NCBI GenBank assembly: GCA_030624785.1
Contig: JAUXJK010000014.1
Span: 1-15,659, forward strand
Length of the DNA: 15,659 nucleotides
Source: Actinomycetes bacterium
GTDB lineage: Bacteria > Actinomycetota > Thermoleophilia > Gaiellales > Gaiellaceae
Reading direction: 5' to 3'
Shown here: positions 1 through 7,167 of the stretch, piece by piece
How the letters are laid out: every line of letters starts with the position of its first letter
How positions within the stretch are numbered: the first letter of the stretch is position 1
Notes under the pieces: model-generated
What the model was told of the DNA's origin: nothing
The model's input: only the letters and a program-made list of their open reading frames with translations
The model's database searches: none
Program-made: the position numbers and the translations under genes

Positions 1-1283
1 AGCGAGCCGACCTCATGATCGATCCCGAAGATCTTGGCAGCGTTCAGCGTGTACTTCGCGATGTAGCGTTTTATGCGCGTGTTGTCGTTGCCCGTTCCCT
101 GATCCTCGGGCAACGAGCCCCGCTCGCCCTTCATGTGTGCGGCGACCTGCCAGGTGCGCGCGATCGTCTCACCGATCCGGCCCATGCCCTGGGAGTCGGA
201 GCCGATCACGCTGATGGCACCGAGATCGTGGAGCACGTCTTCGGCGGCGATGGTCTCGCGTCTGATGCGCGATTCGGCGAACGACACGTCCTCGGGGACG
301 CGCGGATTGAGATGGTGACAAACCATGACCATGTCCAGATGCTCATCGAAGGTATTAACGGTGAACGGGTTCGTTGGATTCGTGGACGACGGCAGGCAGT
401 TCGCCTCACCCGAAACGCGGATGATGTCGGGTGCGTGGCCCCCGCCGGCTCCCTCGGAGTGATACGTGTGAATCGTCCGGCCGCCGATGGCATCGAGCGT
501 CCGTTCGAAGAATCCCGACTCGTTCAGAGTGTCCGTGTGAATCTGCAGCTGTACATCAAGCTGATCGGCCGCATCGAGCGCGGCGTGGATGACCGCCGGC
601 ATTGCGCCCCAGTCCTCGTGGATCTTGAGCCCGATGGCACCAGCGGCAACCTGTTCGAGCAGCGGTTCAATGCGGTTCGCGCTGCCGTTTGAAAGAAAGC
701 CGAAGTTCAGAGGAAAGGCCTCGGCTGCCTGAAGCATCCGTGCGAGGTTCTCTGTGCCCGACGAACAGATGCCCACCGTGACAGGGCCAAGGCCCCCACC
801 GACCATCGTCGTGATCCCTGACGAGATGGCCTCCTCGCAGAGCCCTGCGCTGTCGAAGTGAACGTGCACATCAATGCCACCGGCAGTCGCGATCATTCCT
901 TCGGCGGAGCGCACATCGGTGCCCGCTCCAACCACCAGATCGGGATGCACACCGTCCATGATCTCCGGATTGCCCGCCTTGCCGATTCCAGCAATACGAC
1001 CGTCCTTGATGCCGATGTCGCACTTCACCACGCCCTGTGCGGCATCGATCACGAGAACATTCGAGATCACGAAGTCGAGGGCGCCATCGTCCATCCTCTT
1101 CGAGCCCTGAACGCCCAGCCCGTCGCGCAACGTCTTACCACCGCCGAAGACGCACTCGTCTCCCGCTACCAGGTAGTCCTGCTCAACTTCGGCCCAGAGG
1201 TCGGTGTCACCGAGCCGAACCCGATCGCCCACGGTCGGTCCGAAAAGCTCAACGTACTCTCGCCGTGTCAGTGTCCTCGACAT
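1..1283 (-). CDS. ureC: Urease subunit alpha, 3' end cut by window edge
   Basis: Catalytic subunit of cytoplasmic nickel urease, which hydrolyses urea to ammonia and carbamate. I translated 427 codons from the ATG at 1283-1281; the family is about 570 residues, so the C-terminal quarter lies outside the window. Active-site residues, all shifted by +3 from Klebsiella numbering, are present: H140 and H142 (HVH), the lysine that is carbamylated to bridge the two nickels (K220, in GLKIHEDWG), H222, H249, H275 (in a SEGAGGGHAPD stretch), D363 (GSDSQGMGR), and the mobile-flap C322-H323. The protein should therefore be active. The start ATG overlaps the ureAB stop by one base (TGATG), and a GGAGGT Shine-Dalgarno lies within the end of ureAB, so the two subunits are translationally coupled. 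Accessory genes (ureEFGD) are not visible and may follow beyond the left edge. Confidence 0.97.
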   Translation of the reverse strand, partial: MSRTLTRREYVELFGPTVGDRVRLGDTDLWAEVEQDYLVAGDECVFGGGKTLRDGLGVQGSKRMDDGALDFVISNVLVIDAAQGVVKCDIGIKDGRIAGIGKAGNPEIMDGVHPDLVVGAGTDVRSAEGMIATAGGIDVHVHFDSAGLCEEAISSGITTMVGGGLGPVTVGICSSGTENLARMLQAAEAFPLNFGFLSNGSANRIEPLLEQVAAGAIGLKIHEDWGAMPAVIHAALDAADQLDVQLQIHTDTLNESGFFERTLDAIGGRTIHTYHSEGAGGGHAPDIIRVSGEANCLPSSTNPTNPFTVNTFDEHLDMVMVCHHLNPRVPEDVSFAESRIRRETIAAEDVLHDLGAISVIGSDSQGMGRIGETIARTWQVAAHMKGERGSLPEDQGTGNDNTRIKRYIAKYTLNAAKIFGIDHEVGS

Positions 1284-1987
1284 CAGGCGTCACCTCCATT
1301 CGTGGTCCTGAATCCGGCTTCGGCAGCTCGAGCGAGCGCCTCGTCGAGTCGGTCGGGCGTCGTCGGGCCCTCGGTGAGCTGATTTAGACCGTGCACCCGC
1401 CTCTCGCCGCCGAATGCGACGAGCGGCGCATCGCGCTCCTCGCCGGGCTCGAACCGAACGGCCGTGCCCGCGGGAATGTCCAGTCGCATTCCAAAACTCA
1501 GCGCGCGATCAAACTCGAGCTCACTGTTGACCTCAAAGAAGTGGTAGTGCGAACCGACCTGAACGGGTCGATCGCCCACGTTCGTGACAGCAACGGTGAC
1601 CGTCTCGCGGCCCTCGTTGAGTACGACGTCGCCGTCGGCGAGCCTCAGCTCGCCCGGTTCGACGCCGTCAACCGGCTCGATTCCGGGTGCGATCGGATCG
1701 TGAACGGTCACGAGCTTCTGGCCGTCGGGGAACATTCCCTCGACCTGGAGCGTCCCCATCAACTTGGCGACGCCAGGCTGCACATCGTCGGTTGTAAGAA
1801 TGCTCGCGCCGAATCCCATGAGCTCCGCGACAGTCTTTCCGTCTCGCGCGCCTTCGCAGATCTCATCCGCGATGAGGGCACGCGCTTCCGGGTAGTTGAG
1901 CTTGAGCCCGCGAGCGCGCCGACGACGAGACAGCTCCGCAGCCAGGAAGAGAAGCAGTCGATCGTTTTCCTTCGGGCTCAGATGCAT
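1283..1987 (-). CDS. ureAB: Urease gamma/beta fusion subunit
   Basis: Structural subunit of urease, 234 residues, joining two proteins that are separate in most bacteria. Residues about 1-99 are UreA (gamma): MHLSPKE start, a LNYPEA stretch, and the TLQVEGMFPDG motif near residues 79-89. Residues about 113-208 are UreB (beta): GELRLADGD, the NVGDRPVQVGSHYHF motif around 136-150, FGMRLDIPAGTAVRFEPGE around 165-183, and VHGLNQLTEG. A short linker (about 100-112) joins them. A tail of about 25 residues rich in Ala and Arg follows the usual UreB end. The start at 1987 is chosen because GGAGG (1994-1998 on the minus strand) sits six bases upstream and the protein then begins at the conserved UreA N-terminus. 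An in-frame upstream extension has no similarity to urease. Fused gamma/beta subunits are known from Helicobacter and some other bacteria. Confidence 0.95.
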   Translation of the reverse strand: MHLSPKENDRLLLFLAAELSRRRRARGLKLNYPEARALIADEICEGARDGKTVAELMGFGASILTTDDVQPGVAKLMGTLQVEGMFPDGQKLVTVHDPIAPGIEPVDGVEPGELRLADGDVVLNEGRETVTVAVTNVGDRPVQVGSHYHFFEVNSELEFDRALSFGMRLDIPAGTAVRFEPGEERDAPLVAFGGERRVHGLNQLTEGPTTPDRLDEALARAAEAGFRTTNGGDA

Positions 1988-2168
1988 CGCATTCCTCCGG
2001 ATATTCGATAGCTGAGGTCGTGCAAGATGGTCGCTCCTCGGCCGCTGTGCGAGACGAACGTATCGTGCTCGCCGCCTGAGCGCCACTCAACCCTGCGAAG
2101 CGACGCCGCGCGAGGCGCGCGACTAAGGTCCGCGGGCCGAGGACCCGCAGCGACAACGAAAGGGACCC
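1988..2168. promoter_or_regulatory. Divergent intergenic region, ureAB / serine hydrolase
   Basis: This 181-bp gap separates the minus-strand urease genes from the plus-strand serine hydrolase and must hold promoters for at least one of them. I see no convincing -35/-10 pair on either strand. There is a good Shine-Dalgarno for ureAB (1994-1998, minus) and an AAAGGGA one for the plus-strand gene (2159-2165). An inverted repeat GGTCC...GGACC (2127-2131 and 2141-2145), nested with GCGGG...CCCGC (2132-2136 and 2144-2148), could form a small hairpin in the 5' leader of the plus-strand gene. Its function is unknown. Confidence 0.4.
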
Positions 2169-3215
2169 GTGAGCCTGCTGAGACTCAACTCAACCCGCCT
2201 AGCGCTAGCTGAACGCAACCTGGAAGGACTCGTCGAGGACGACGTGATCACGGGCGGCGTGCTCGGGGTGGGAGACGCAGCCGGGAACACCTGGTTCGCG
2301 ACGTGTGGCGCGGTATCCGTAGACGGCACGTCACGGCCCACTGAGCTGAGTCACCGGTTCCTGCTCACCTCCGTGACCAAGCCGTTCACGGCGACTCAGA
2401 TTCTGATGCTGGCCGAAGACGGGCTACTCGACCTTGATGCACCCGTTGCGTCGTACATCCCCGAGTTTGGCGCACACGGCAAGAGCACTGTCACCACGCG
2501 GCACCTGCTCACCCATACCGGCGGCTTGAGCGATACCGCGAATCTTGTCGAGGGGCCAGCCGCGACCCGCACGCCGGATGACTACATCGCCGCGGCGATT
2601 GGCACCGGCCTTGGATTCGAGCCGGGTCAAGGATGGGCGTACTCGAGCCCCGGCTTCTGGGTGATGGCGGAGCTGGTGAACCGACTCCGGGGTGAGCGCT
2701 ATACCGACGACGTCAATGGACGGATCTCTGGCCCACTTGAACTCGAGAACACCCGCTATGAGCCGGGAGCAGAACCGCCCGCTGGGCTTGTCGGTGCAGT
2801 GACGCAAGGCGGCTGGGATGCACACCTGCCGGAACAAGTTCGCCAGGCGGAATACCCGGCAGGCGGTCTTGTCTCTACCTGTCCTGACCTGCTTCGCTTC
2901 GGCCAGGCCTTTCTCGACTCGGTGCCCGAGGTACCAGCCCTGCTATCGAGTCCGGTCCTCGAGCAGCTACGCGACTGCCACGCAACCGGGTGGAACATGG
3001 GTCGCCCAGTGCAGTGGAGCCTTGGCTGGGAGCGGCCCGGACCGGGCAACTTCCAGAGCCCTCGCACGATCTTCCACCATGGCGCTTCCGGCGTCGGACT
3101 CTGGGCGGACGCGGATCACGGAATCGCCGTGGCACTGGTCACGGCAGATTGGTGGCTCCCGTATCAGCGCTACGCGGAGGTCGTCAACTCCGTGATGGGC
3201 GCCGTTCGCAACTAG
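2169..3215 (+). CDS. Serine hydrolase, beta-lactamase class C / esterase family
   Basis: A 348-residue protein of the serine beta-lactamase-like superfamily (PF00144), which includes class C beta-lactamases, D-aminopeptidases, carboxylesterases and EstB-type enzymes. The nucleophile motif SxxK is S68-V-T-K71 (LLTSVTKPF), followed by the family-typical HLLTHTGGL (112-120). The second motif is Y158-S-S160, in place of the YxN of true class C lactamases. A C-terminal HxG-type motif, H303-H-G305 (FHHGASGVG), stands in place of KTG. These variants favour an esterase or amidase over a penicillin-hydrolysing enzyme. I see no N-terminal signal peptide, so a cytoplasmic role is likely. The start is GTG at 2169, four bases after an AAAGGGA Shine-Dalgarno. 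It is transcribed alone, away from urease and toward the ureide operon, ending on a stop codon that overlaps the neighbour's stop. The substrate cannot be told from sequence. Confidence 0.88.
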   Translation: MSLLRLNSTRLALAERNLEGLVEDDVITGGVLGVGDAAGNTWFATCGAVSVDGTSRPTELSHRFLLTSVTKPFTATQILMLAEDGLLDLDAPVASYIPEFGAHGKSTVTTRHLLTHTGGLSDTANLVEGPAATRTPDDYIAAAIGTGLGFEPGQGWAYSSPGFWVMAELVNRLRGERYTDDVNGRISGPLELENTRYEPGAEPPAGLVGAVTQGGWDAHLPEQVRQAEYPAGGLVSTCPDLLRFGQAFLDSVPEVPALLSSPVLEQLRDCHATGWNMGRPVQWSLGWERPGPGNFQSPRTIFHHGASGVGLWADADHGIAVALVTADWWLPYQRYAEVVNSVMGAVRN

Positions 3216-3631
3216 CGCAACGAGAACGACACGTCTTGCGCGCCGTGCCACTGCACGAGTTGCCCTAGATCGTGCAGCTGCTCGCGGCCTTCGACGATCG
3301 TGAGGAAGTGATTGCCGGCGAGCGGCCCAGCAACACTCGCGAAATAGGTCGACCCGTACGGGAAGAGAATCTCGACCTCGCTCACGCCACCCGGATACAG
3401 CAGGATCTCGCCAGCCTGAGGCACGGTCGTCGCGTTCTCAGGCGGGAGATCGAGCGTCTCTTCGAAGCCCATCGGCACCCACGCAGCGAAACCGCTCCAA
3501 CGAGCCTGCAGGATCTTGCTTTCGTAGGGAAGCGTGCTGAGAAAATGCGCACACGTCTGTGGAGCCTTGTCGGTCTCTAGCGTGGCTACGAATGCGTGCG
3601 GGCCCGCTGTGATGTCAACCAGGTTGCTCAT
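3212..3631 (-). CDS. DUF3830 family protein (cyclophilin-like fold)
   Basis: A 139-residue protein matching my recollection of DUF3830, a family placed in the cyclophilin-like superfamily. Visible hallmarks are an N-terminal strand followed by LETDKAPQTCAHFLSTLP (18-35), ARWSGFAAWVPM (43-54), GEILLYPGGVSEVEILFPYG (74-93) and GNHFLTIVEG (106-115). It lacks a signal peptide or membrane segment. No catalytic role is established for the family that I can cite. It is the last gene of the minus-strand operon, 19 bases after the allantoinase-like gene. The putative Shine-Dalgarno (GGAAGGA) is about 10 bases from the ATG, longer than ideal. Its stop codon overlaps the stop of the opposing serine hydrolase (shared CTAG, 3212-3215), leaving no room for a terminator between them. 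It may be an accessory or binding protein for the ureide step, which is inference from position only. Confidence 0.85.
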   Translation of the reverse strand: MSNLVDITAGPHAFVATLETDKAPQTCAHFLSTLPYESKILQARWSGFAAWVPMGFEETLDLPPENATTVPQAGEILLYPGGVSEVEILFPYGSTYFASVAGPLAGNHFLTIVEGREQLHDLGQLVQWHGAQDVSFSLR

Positions 3632-3650
3632 TTAGGGGTGATCCTTCCTC

Positions 3651-5012
3651 TTAGATGGAGCTTCGTGTGCCGCTCGGTTGAATGAAGCGGCCGAGCGGCT
3701 CGGACGCGAACGCGCCTTCGCTATAGACAGTCTGTCCTCGCAGCAGCGTACGTTCCACGCGCCCGCGCAACGGCATGCCTGCGTAGCAACTGTAGGCGTG
3801 GCGGTAGTGAAGATCGTCAAGTTGCAGCTCCCCCGTCCACGACAGATCGATCAATGCGAGATCCGCGTCGGCACCGATCTCGACGCGTCCCTTTTGTGCG
3901 AGTCGGAAGCGCCGAGCGGCAGAGCTGCCCGTGAGCTCCGCGATCATCTGTAGCGGCAGCCCTCGGGTCGAGTAACCCGCTTCGAGCAGGAGTTGAAGAG
4001 TCGACTGGGCGCCCGACACCCCGCCCCACGAGTCCCAGAAGCCGCTCTGCTTGACCTCCGGATGGCCCGGAGAGTGATCGGAGGTGACCATCCGAAGCGT
4101 TCGATCACCGATCAATGCCCACAGCGCGTCTCGCTCCGAAGCTGCCCTGACAGGAGGTGCGGATTTCAGCGGTAGACCTACGCGCTCCATGTCCTCCTCG
4201 CTGAACAGGAGAAAGTGAGGGCACGTTTCGCACGTCACTGGCACACCGCGAGCCTGCGCTTCAGCCACCATCACGACGGCGCGCGCGACACTCACGTGCA
4301 CGAAATGGGTCGCGCAGCCCGTCTCCTCTGCGAACAGGATGGCTCGCGACACGGCCTCGAGCTCCGAGATGGGCGGCCGCGACGCCATGAAGTCGCGCGG
4401 TTCAGTGCGACCCTCAGCCTTGGCGCGAGCGCCGAGACCCCCAACGATGTCGGCGTTCTCAGCGTGAAGAAGCAGGATCGAGTCGAGCTCGGCAATCACC
4501 TGCATGCCCTCGAACAGGCTGAGATCGTCTACCTGCGGGAACTCGTCGATTGCCGAATAGCACATGAAGGCTTTGAAGCCACACGCGCCGAGCTCGTGCT
4601 GCTCTTCAAGCCGGTCCACGTTGCCGGCGACCAACCCTCCCCAGAGAGCGAAATCCGCGTGGGAGACGCCCTTGATCGCATCGATCTTCTCGGCGAGGCT
4701 CGGACCGTCCACGCTCACTGGAATGTTGTTGAGCGGCATATCCACAAACGTCGTCAACCCACCAGCCAGCAGCGAACGGCTACCCGTGTCCACTCCCTCC
4801 CAGTGTGTGCGGCCCGGCTCGTCGAAGTGCACATGCGGGTCGACGCCGCCCGGGAACACGTGCAGAGCGCCGGCCGCCATCTCGTCGCGCCCGCCTGCGA
4901 GCTCGGGGCCGATTGCGACAATGGCGCCGTCGAGAATGCCGATGTCCGTCGGCGCCGCACCGTCTCTCATTACAACCGTGCCGCCTCGAATCACCGTGTC
5001 GAACTCCGTCAT
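3651..5012 (-). CDS. allB: Allantoinase-like cyclic amidohydrolase
   Basis: A 453-residue binuclear metal amidohydrolase of the dihydroorotase/hydantoinase/allantoinase group, which opens a cyclic ureide (allantoin to allantoate). Metal-site residues visible: H60 and H62 in DPHVHFDEPGRTHWEG (58-73, strongly allantoinase-like), the bridging lysine K147 (GFKAFMCYS), H183 (LLHAEN), H239 (HFVHVS) and D312 (TSDHSPG). The allantoinase signature THWEG plus the SDHSP motif favour allantoinase over D-hydantoinase or dihydroorotase, but substrate ranges in this family overlap. The ATG at 5012 overlaps the stop of the preceding M20 gene by 4 bases (ATGA), so the two hydrolases are translationally coupled. 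That is the expected pairing, because the M20 enzyme acts on the ring-opened product. The gene symbol is assigned by similarity, not by assay. Confidence 0.9.
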   Translation of the reverse strand: MTEFDTVIRGGTVVMRDGAAPTDIGILDGAIVAIGPELAGGRDEMAAGALHVFPGGVDPHVHFDEPGRTHWEGVDTGSRSLLAGGLTTFVDMPLNNIPVSVDGPSLAEKIDAIKGVSHADFALWGGLVAGNVDRLEEQHELGACGFKAFMCYSAIDEFPQVDDLSLFEGMQVIAELDSILLLHAENADIVGGLGARAKAEGRTEPRDFMASRPPISELEAVSRAILFAEETGCATHFVHVSVARAVVMVAEAQARGVPVTCETCPHFLLFSEEDMERVGLPLKSAPPVRAASERDALWALIGDRTLRMVTSDHSPGHPEVKQSGFWDSWGGVSGAQSTLQLLLEAGYSTRGLPLQMIAELTGSSAARRFRLAQKGRVEIGADADLALIDLSWTGELQLDDLHYRHAYSCYAGMPLRGRVERTLLRGQTVYSEGAFASEPLGRFIQPSGTRSSI

Positions 5013-6280
5013 CGAGCATCGTCCAAACCAGCTTTGAGGACGAGCTGTTCGAGCACGTCGATCACAGCCGCGATGTCGTCGTACTCAACGAACTCGTCGG
5101 GATGGTGGCTCACGCCGTCGCGACAGCGACAGAAGAGCATTCCGACATCGGTCACATGAGCCAGCGACACGGCGTCGTGCCCAGCGCCGCTCGGAAGCTC
5201 GAACGGTCGAATATCAGCATTCTCAACGGCTTCGAGCAGAGTACGTCGCCAGCGTGCGGACATCGGCACTGCGCGATGGTCTTGAAGGTGCCGCCAATCG
5301 AGATCGATCCCTCGGCGGTCGACGATCTCACGTGCTCGTGCGCGCAGAGCGTCGAGCGCGCGCTCCCTCACATCGTCCTCTTGATGACGCACGTCGTAGC
5401 TGACCGTCGTCTTTCCTGGAATCACGTTGCCGACGTTAGGCGCGTTCTCGATTCGGCCTACCGTCGCGACGAGACCTGGTGTCTGCTGCATGGCATCGTC
5501 GACAGCGAGCGTGAACTCGGCTGCAGCCAGTAGCGCGTCGCGTCTGAGGTGGTGAGGCGTGTTGCCGGCGTGTCCAGCGCTGCCTATGAAGTCGACAAAC
5601 CCTCGGCTTTGACCGGCAATGGCAGTGACGACTCCGACCGGCAGGTCCTCTGCCTGGAGCACGGGCCCCTGCTCGATGTGAACCTCGACGTAGCCAGCCA
5701 CGCTGCCGAAGGACATCGAGGGCGAGGACGTAGCGGCCGGATCGCCCCCGGCGGCGCGGATCGCCTCGGCGAGCGGTACTCCGTCGTCGTCTGTGATGTC
5801 CAGCTCGGCCGGCTCGAACAAGCCGACGAACGCGCGGCTTGCGAGGTACGAGGACCGATAGCGAAGCCCCTCCTCGTCGGCGAACGCAATGAGCGCGATC
5901 CCGATGGCTCCCTCCTCGAGCGAGGAACGCGCCCGCTCGATGGCCGCCAGCGGGGCCAGAACGCCAAGAGGCCCGTCGAACCGACCCGCGTTACGTACCG
6001 AGTCGACGTGCGAGCCGAGAAGCAGCGTTGGCGCATCAGCCGGCCCGATACGGCCGACAAGTGAGCCGACAGAGTCGCGGGTGACCGTCATTCCAGCCTC
6101 GAGCATCCATCGCTCGACGAGCGCGAGCGACTCAACGAGCGAGTCGGTCCCATAGCCGCGCGTGATCTCCCCGGCTACCTCGGTCAGCTGGCCAAGCGCA
6201 TCGAGGCGCTCGGAAGTGAGCTGAGTCGAGCCGAGCCGTCCGCTTGGAGCATCGGCCTCGTGGCTTGGCGGTGCGCTCAT
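5009..6280 (-). CDS. allC: Allantoate amidohydrolase-like M20 (AllC/carbamoylase) enzyme
   Basis: A 423-residue zinc-dependent hydrolase of the M20 group that includes allantoate amidohydrolase, ureidoglycolate hydrolase and N-carbamoyl-L-amino-acid hydrolase. Metal and active-site residues: H91 (GSHVDS), D102 (AGRFDGPLGVL), E136/E137 (ADEEGLRY), H201 (EVHIEQGPVL, the family signature) and H392/H393 (GVSHHPDE). The SVRNAGRFDG and DEEGLRYRSSYLASRAF stretches look more like allantoate amidohydrolase than carbamoylase. Substrate specificity remains an inference. The start at 6280 gives a 4-base ATGA overlap with the upstream dehydrogenase stop and a family-typical length; a longer in-frame extension to 6415 would run inside that upstream gene. 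Reaction expected: removal of ammonia and CO2 from a ureido group, here probably on the product of the allantoinase-like enzyme encoded next. Confidence 0.9.
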   Translation of the reverse strand: MSAPPSHEADAPSGRLGSTQLTSERLDALGQLTEVAGEITRGYGTDSLVESLALVERWMLEAGMTVTRDSVGSLVGRIGPADAPTLLLGSHVDSVRNAGRFDGPLGVLAPLAAIERARSSLEEGAIGIALIAFADEEGLRYRSSYLASRAFVGLFEPAELDITDDDGVPLAEAIRAAGGDPAATSSPSMSFGSVAGYVEVHIEQGPVLQAEDLPVGVVTAIAGQSRGFVDFIGSAGHAGNTPHHLRRDALLAAAEFTLAVDDAMQQTPGLVATVGRIENAPNVGNVIPGKTTVSYDVRHQEDDVRERALDALRARAREIVDRRGIDLDWRHLQDHRAVPMSARWRRTLLEAVENADIRPFELPSGAGHDAVSLAHVTDVGMLFCRCRDGVSHHPDEFVEYDDIAAVIDVLEQLVLKAGLDDAR

Positions 6281-7116
6281 GAGCTGTATTCGAAGAAGCC
6301 GCGTCCGGTCTTGCGACCCAACCAGCCCGCCTCGACGTACTGGCGAAGCAGTGGGCACGGCCGATACTTCGAGTCGCCGAGACCTTCGTGCATAACCTCC
6401 ATCACGAACAGGCACGTGTCGAGACCGATGAGATCGGCAAGCGCGAGCGGGCCCATGGGGTGGCGCATCCCGAGTTTCATCACGTCGTCGATCGCCTTCT
6501 CGGTTCCGACCCCTTCCATGAGGGCGAAGATCGCCTCGTTGATCATCGGCATGAGAATTCGGTTGCCGAGAAAGCCTGGGAAATCACGGGCTTCGACGGG
6601 CGTCTTGTCCAGTCTCTCCGTCAACGCAACGACGGCCGCAACTGTCTCGTCACTGGTCGCCAGGCCTCGAATCACCTCGACGAGCGGCAGCATGGGAACG
6701 GGGTTCATGAAGTGCATTCCGATGAACAGCTCGGGACGACGTGTGGCCTGGGCGAGACGTGTGATCGGTATCGAGGAGGTATTCGTCGCGATGATCGCCT
6801 CGGGCGCCATGCGATCGTCGAGATCGGCGAGAACCTGGCGCTTGATGGCTTCGTCTTCGATCACAGCCTCGATCGCGATCTCAGCGTCGGAGTTCACGGG
6901 AATACTCGTATCGGTCTGGAGGTTCGCAAGGACGTCAGCGACCGCCGGCCCGCCCTTCTCGGCAAGCTTTGCGAGGCTCCGCTCGATCGCGAGCATGCCG
7001 CGCTCGATCTGACCTTCGCCGACATCGACGAGTGTCACCCGAAGGCCGGCCGTGGCACACACCTGCGCGATCCCGCCGCCCATCTGTCCAGCCCCGACCA
7101 CGATCACGTTCTCCAC
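6277..7116 (-). CDS. 3-hydroxyacyl-CoA (3-hydroxybutyryl-CoA) dehydrogenase
   Basis: A 279-residue NAD(P)-dependent 3-hydroxyacyl-CoA dehydrogenase of the short Hbd/PaaH type, oxidising (or reducing) the 3-hydroxy group of an acyl-CoA in the cytoplasm. The Rossmann motif GAGQMG spans residues 8-13, and D31 at the end of the second strand suggests NAD(H). Further motifs: ATNTSS (110-115), the catalytic histidine H135 in GMHFMNPVPMLPLVEVI with the partner E147, and FPGFLGNRILMPMINEA (179-195) with N185. C-terminal residues HPMGPLALADLIGLD are typical. The start is GTG at 7116 with an AGGAGG Shine-Dalgarno directly upstream. The stop overlaps the start of the M20 gene by 4 bases, so a beta-oxidation type enzyme is directly coupled to a ureide hydrolase, an unusual combination. 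Confidence 0.94.
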   Translation of the reverse strand: MENVIVVGAGQMGGGIAQVCATAGLRVTLVDVGEGQIERGMLAIERSLAKLAEKGGPAVADVLANLQTDTSIPVNSDAEIAIEAVIEDEAIKRQVLADLDDRMAPEAIIATNTSSIPITRLAQATRRPELFIGMHFMNPVPMLPLVEVIRGLATSDETVAAVVALTERLDKTPVEARDFPGFLGNRILMPMINEAIFALMEGVGTEKAIDDVMKLGMRHPMGPLALADLIGLDTCLFVMEVMHEGLGDSKYRPCPLLRQYVEAGWLGRKTGRGFFEYSS

Positions 7117-7149
7117 GGTTTCCTCCTCGTTGTACGGCGTTGCGCAGAG

Positions 7150-7166
7150 CCCGGCAGGCCGCCGGG
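7150..7166 (-). repeat. Inverted repeat (hairpin) after the acyl-CoA synthetase gene
   Basis: A perfect inverted repeat CCCGGC-N5-GCCGGG lies one base after the TAA stop (7170-7168) of the acyl-CoA synthetase, inside the 51-base gap before the dehydrogenase. In RNA it would be a 6-bp all-GC stem with a 5-base loop. No U-run follows on the minus strand, so it is not a canonical intrinsic terminator. It could be a partial terminator or an mRNA processing or stability element that sets the level of the four downstream genes. Confidence 0.45.
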
Positions 7167-7167
7167 A

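Noticed and set aside
15..692. Plus-strand ORF of 225 codons opposite ureC
   Set aside because: The opposite strand encodes urease alpha with every nickel ligand in place.
1988..2086. N-terminal extension of ureAB
   Set aside because: The added residues are Arg-rich and unlike UreA; GGAGG sits six bases before the ATG at 1987, where the conserved UreA start occurs.
2169..3215. Calling the serine hydrolase an antibiotic-resistance beta-lactamase
   Set aside because: YSS in place of YxN, HHG in place of KTG, and no signal peptide make a true periplasmic or secreted lactamase unlikely.
4215..5159. Plus-strand ORF of 314 codons opposite the allantoinase-like gene
   Set aside because: It reads as an Arg/His/Ala-rich shadow of a clearly conserved amidohydrolase and spans the junction of two real genes.
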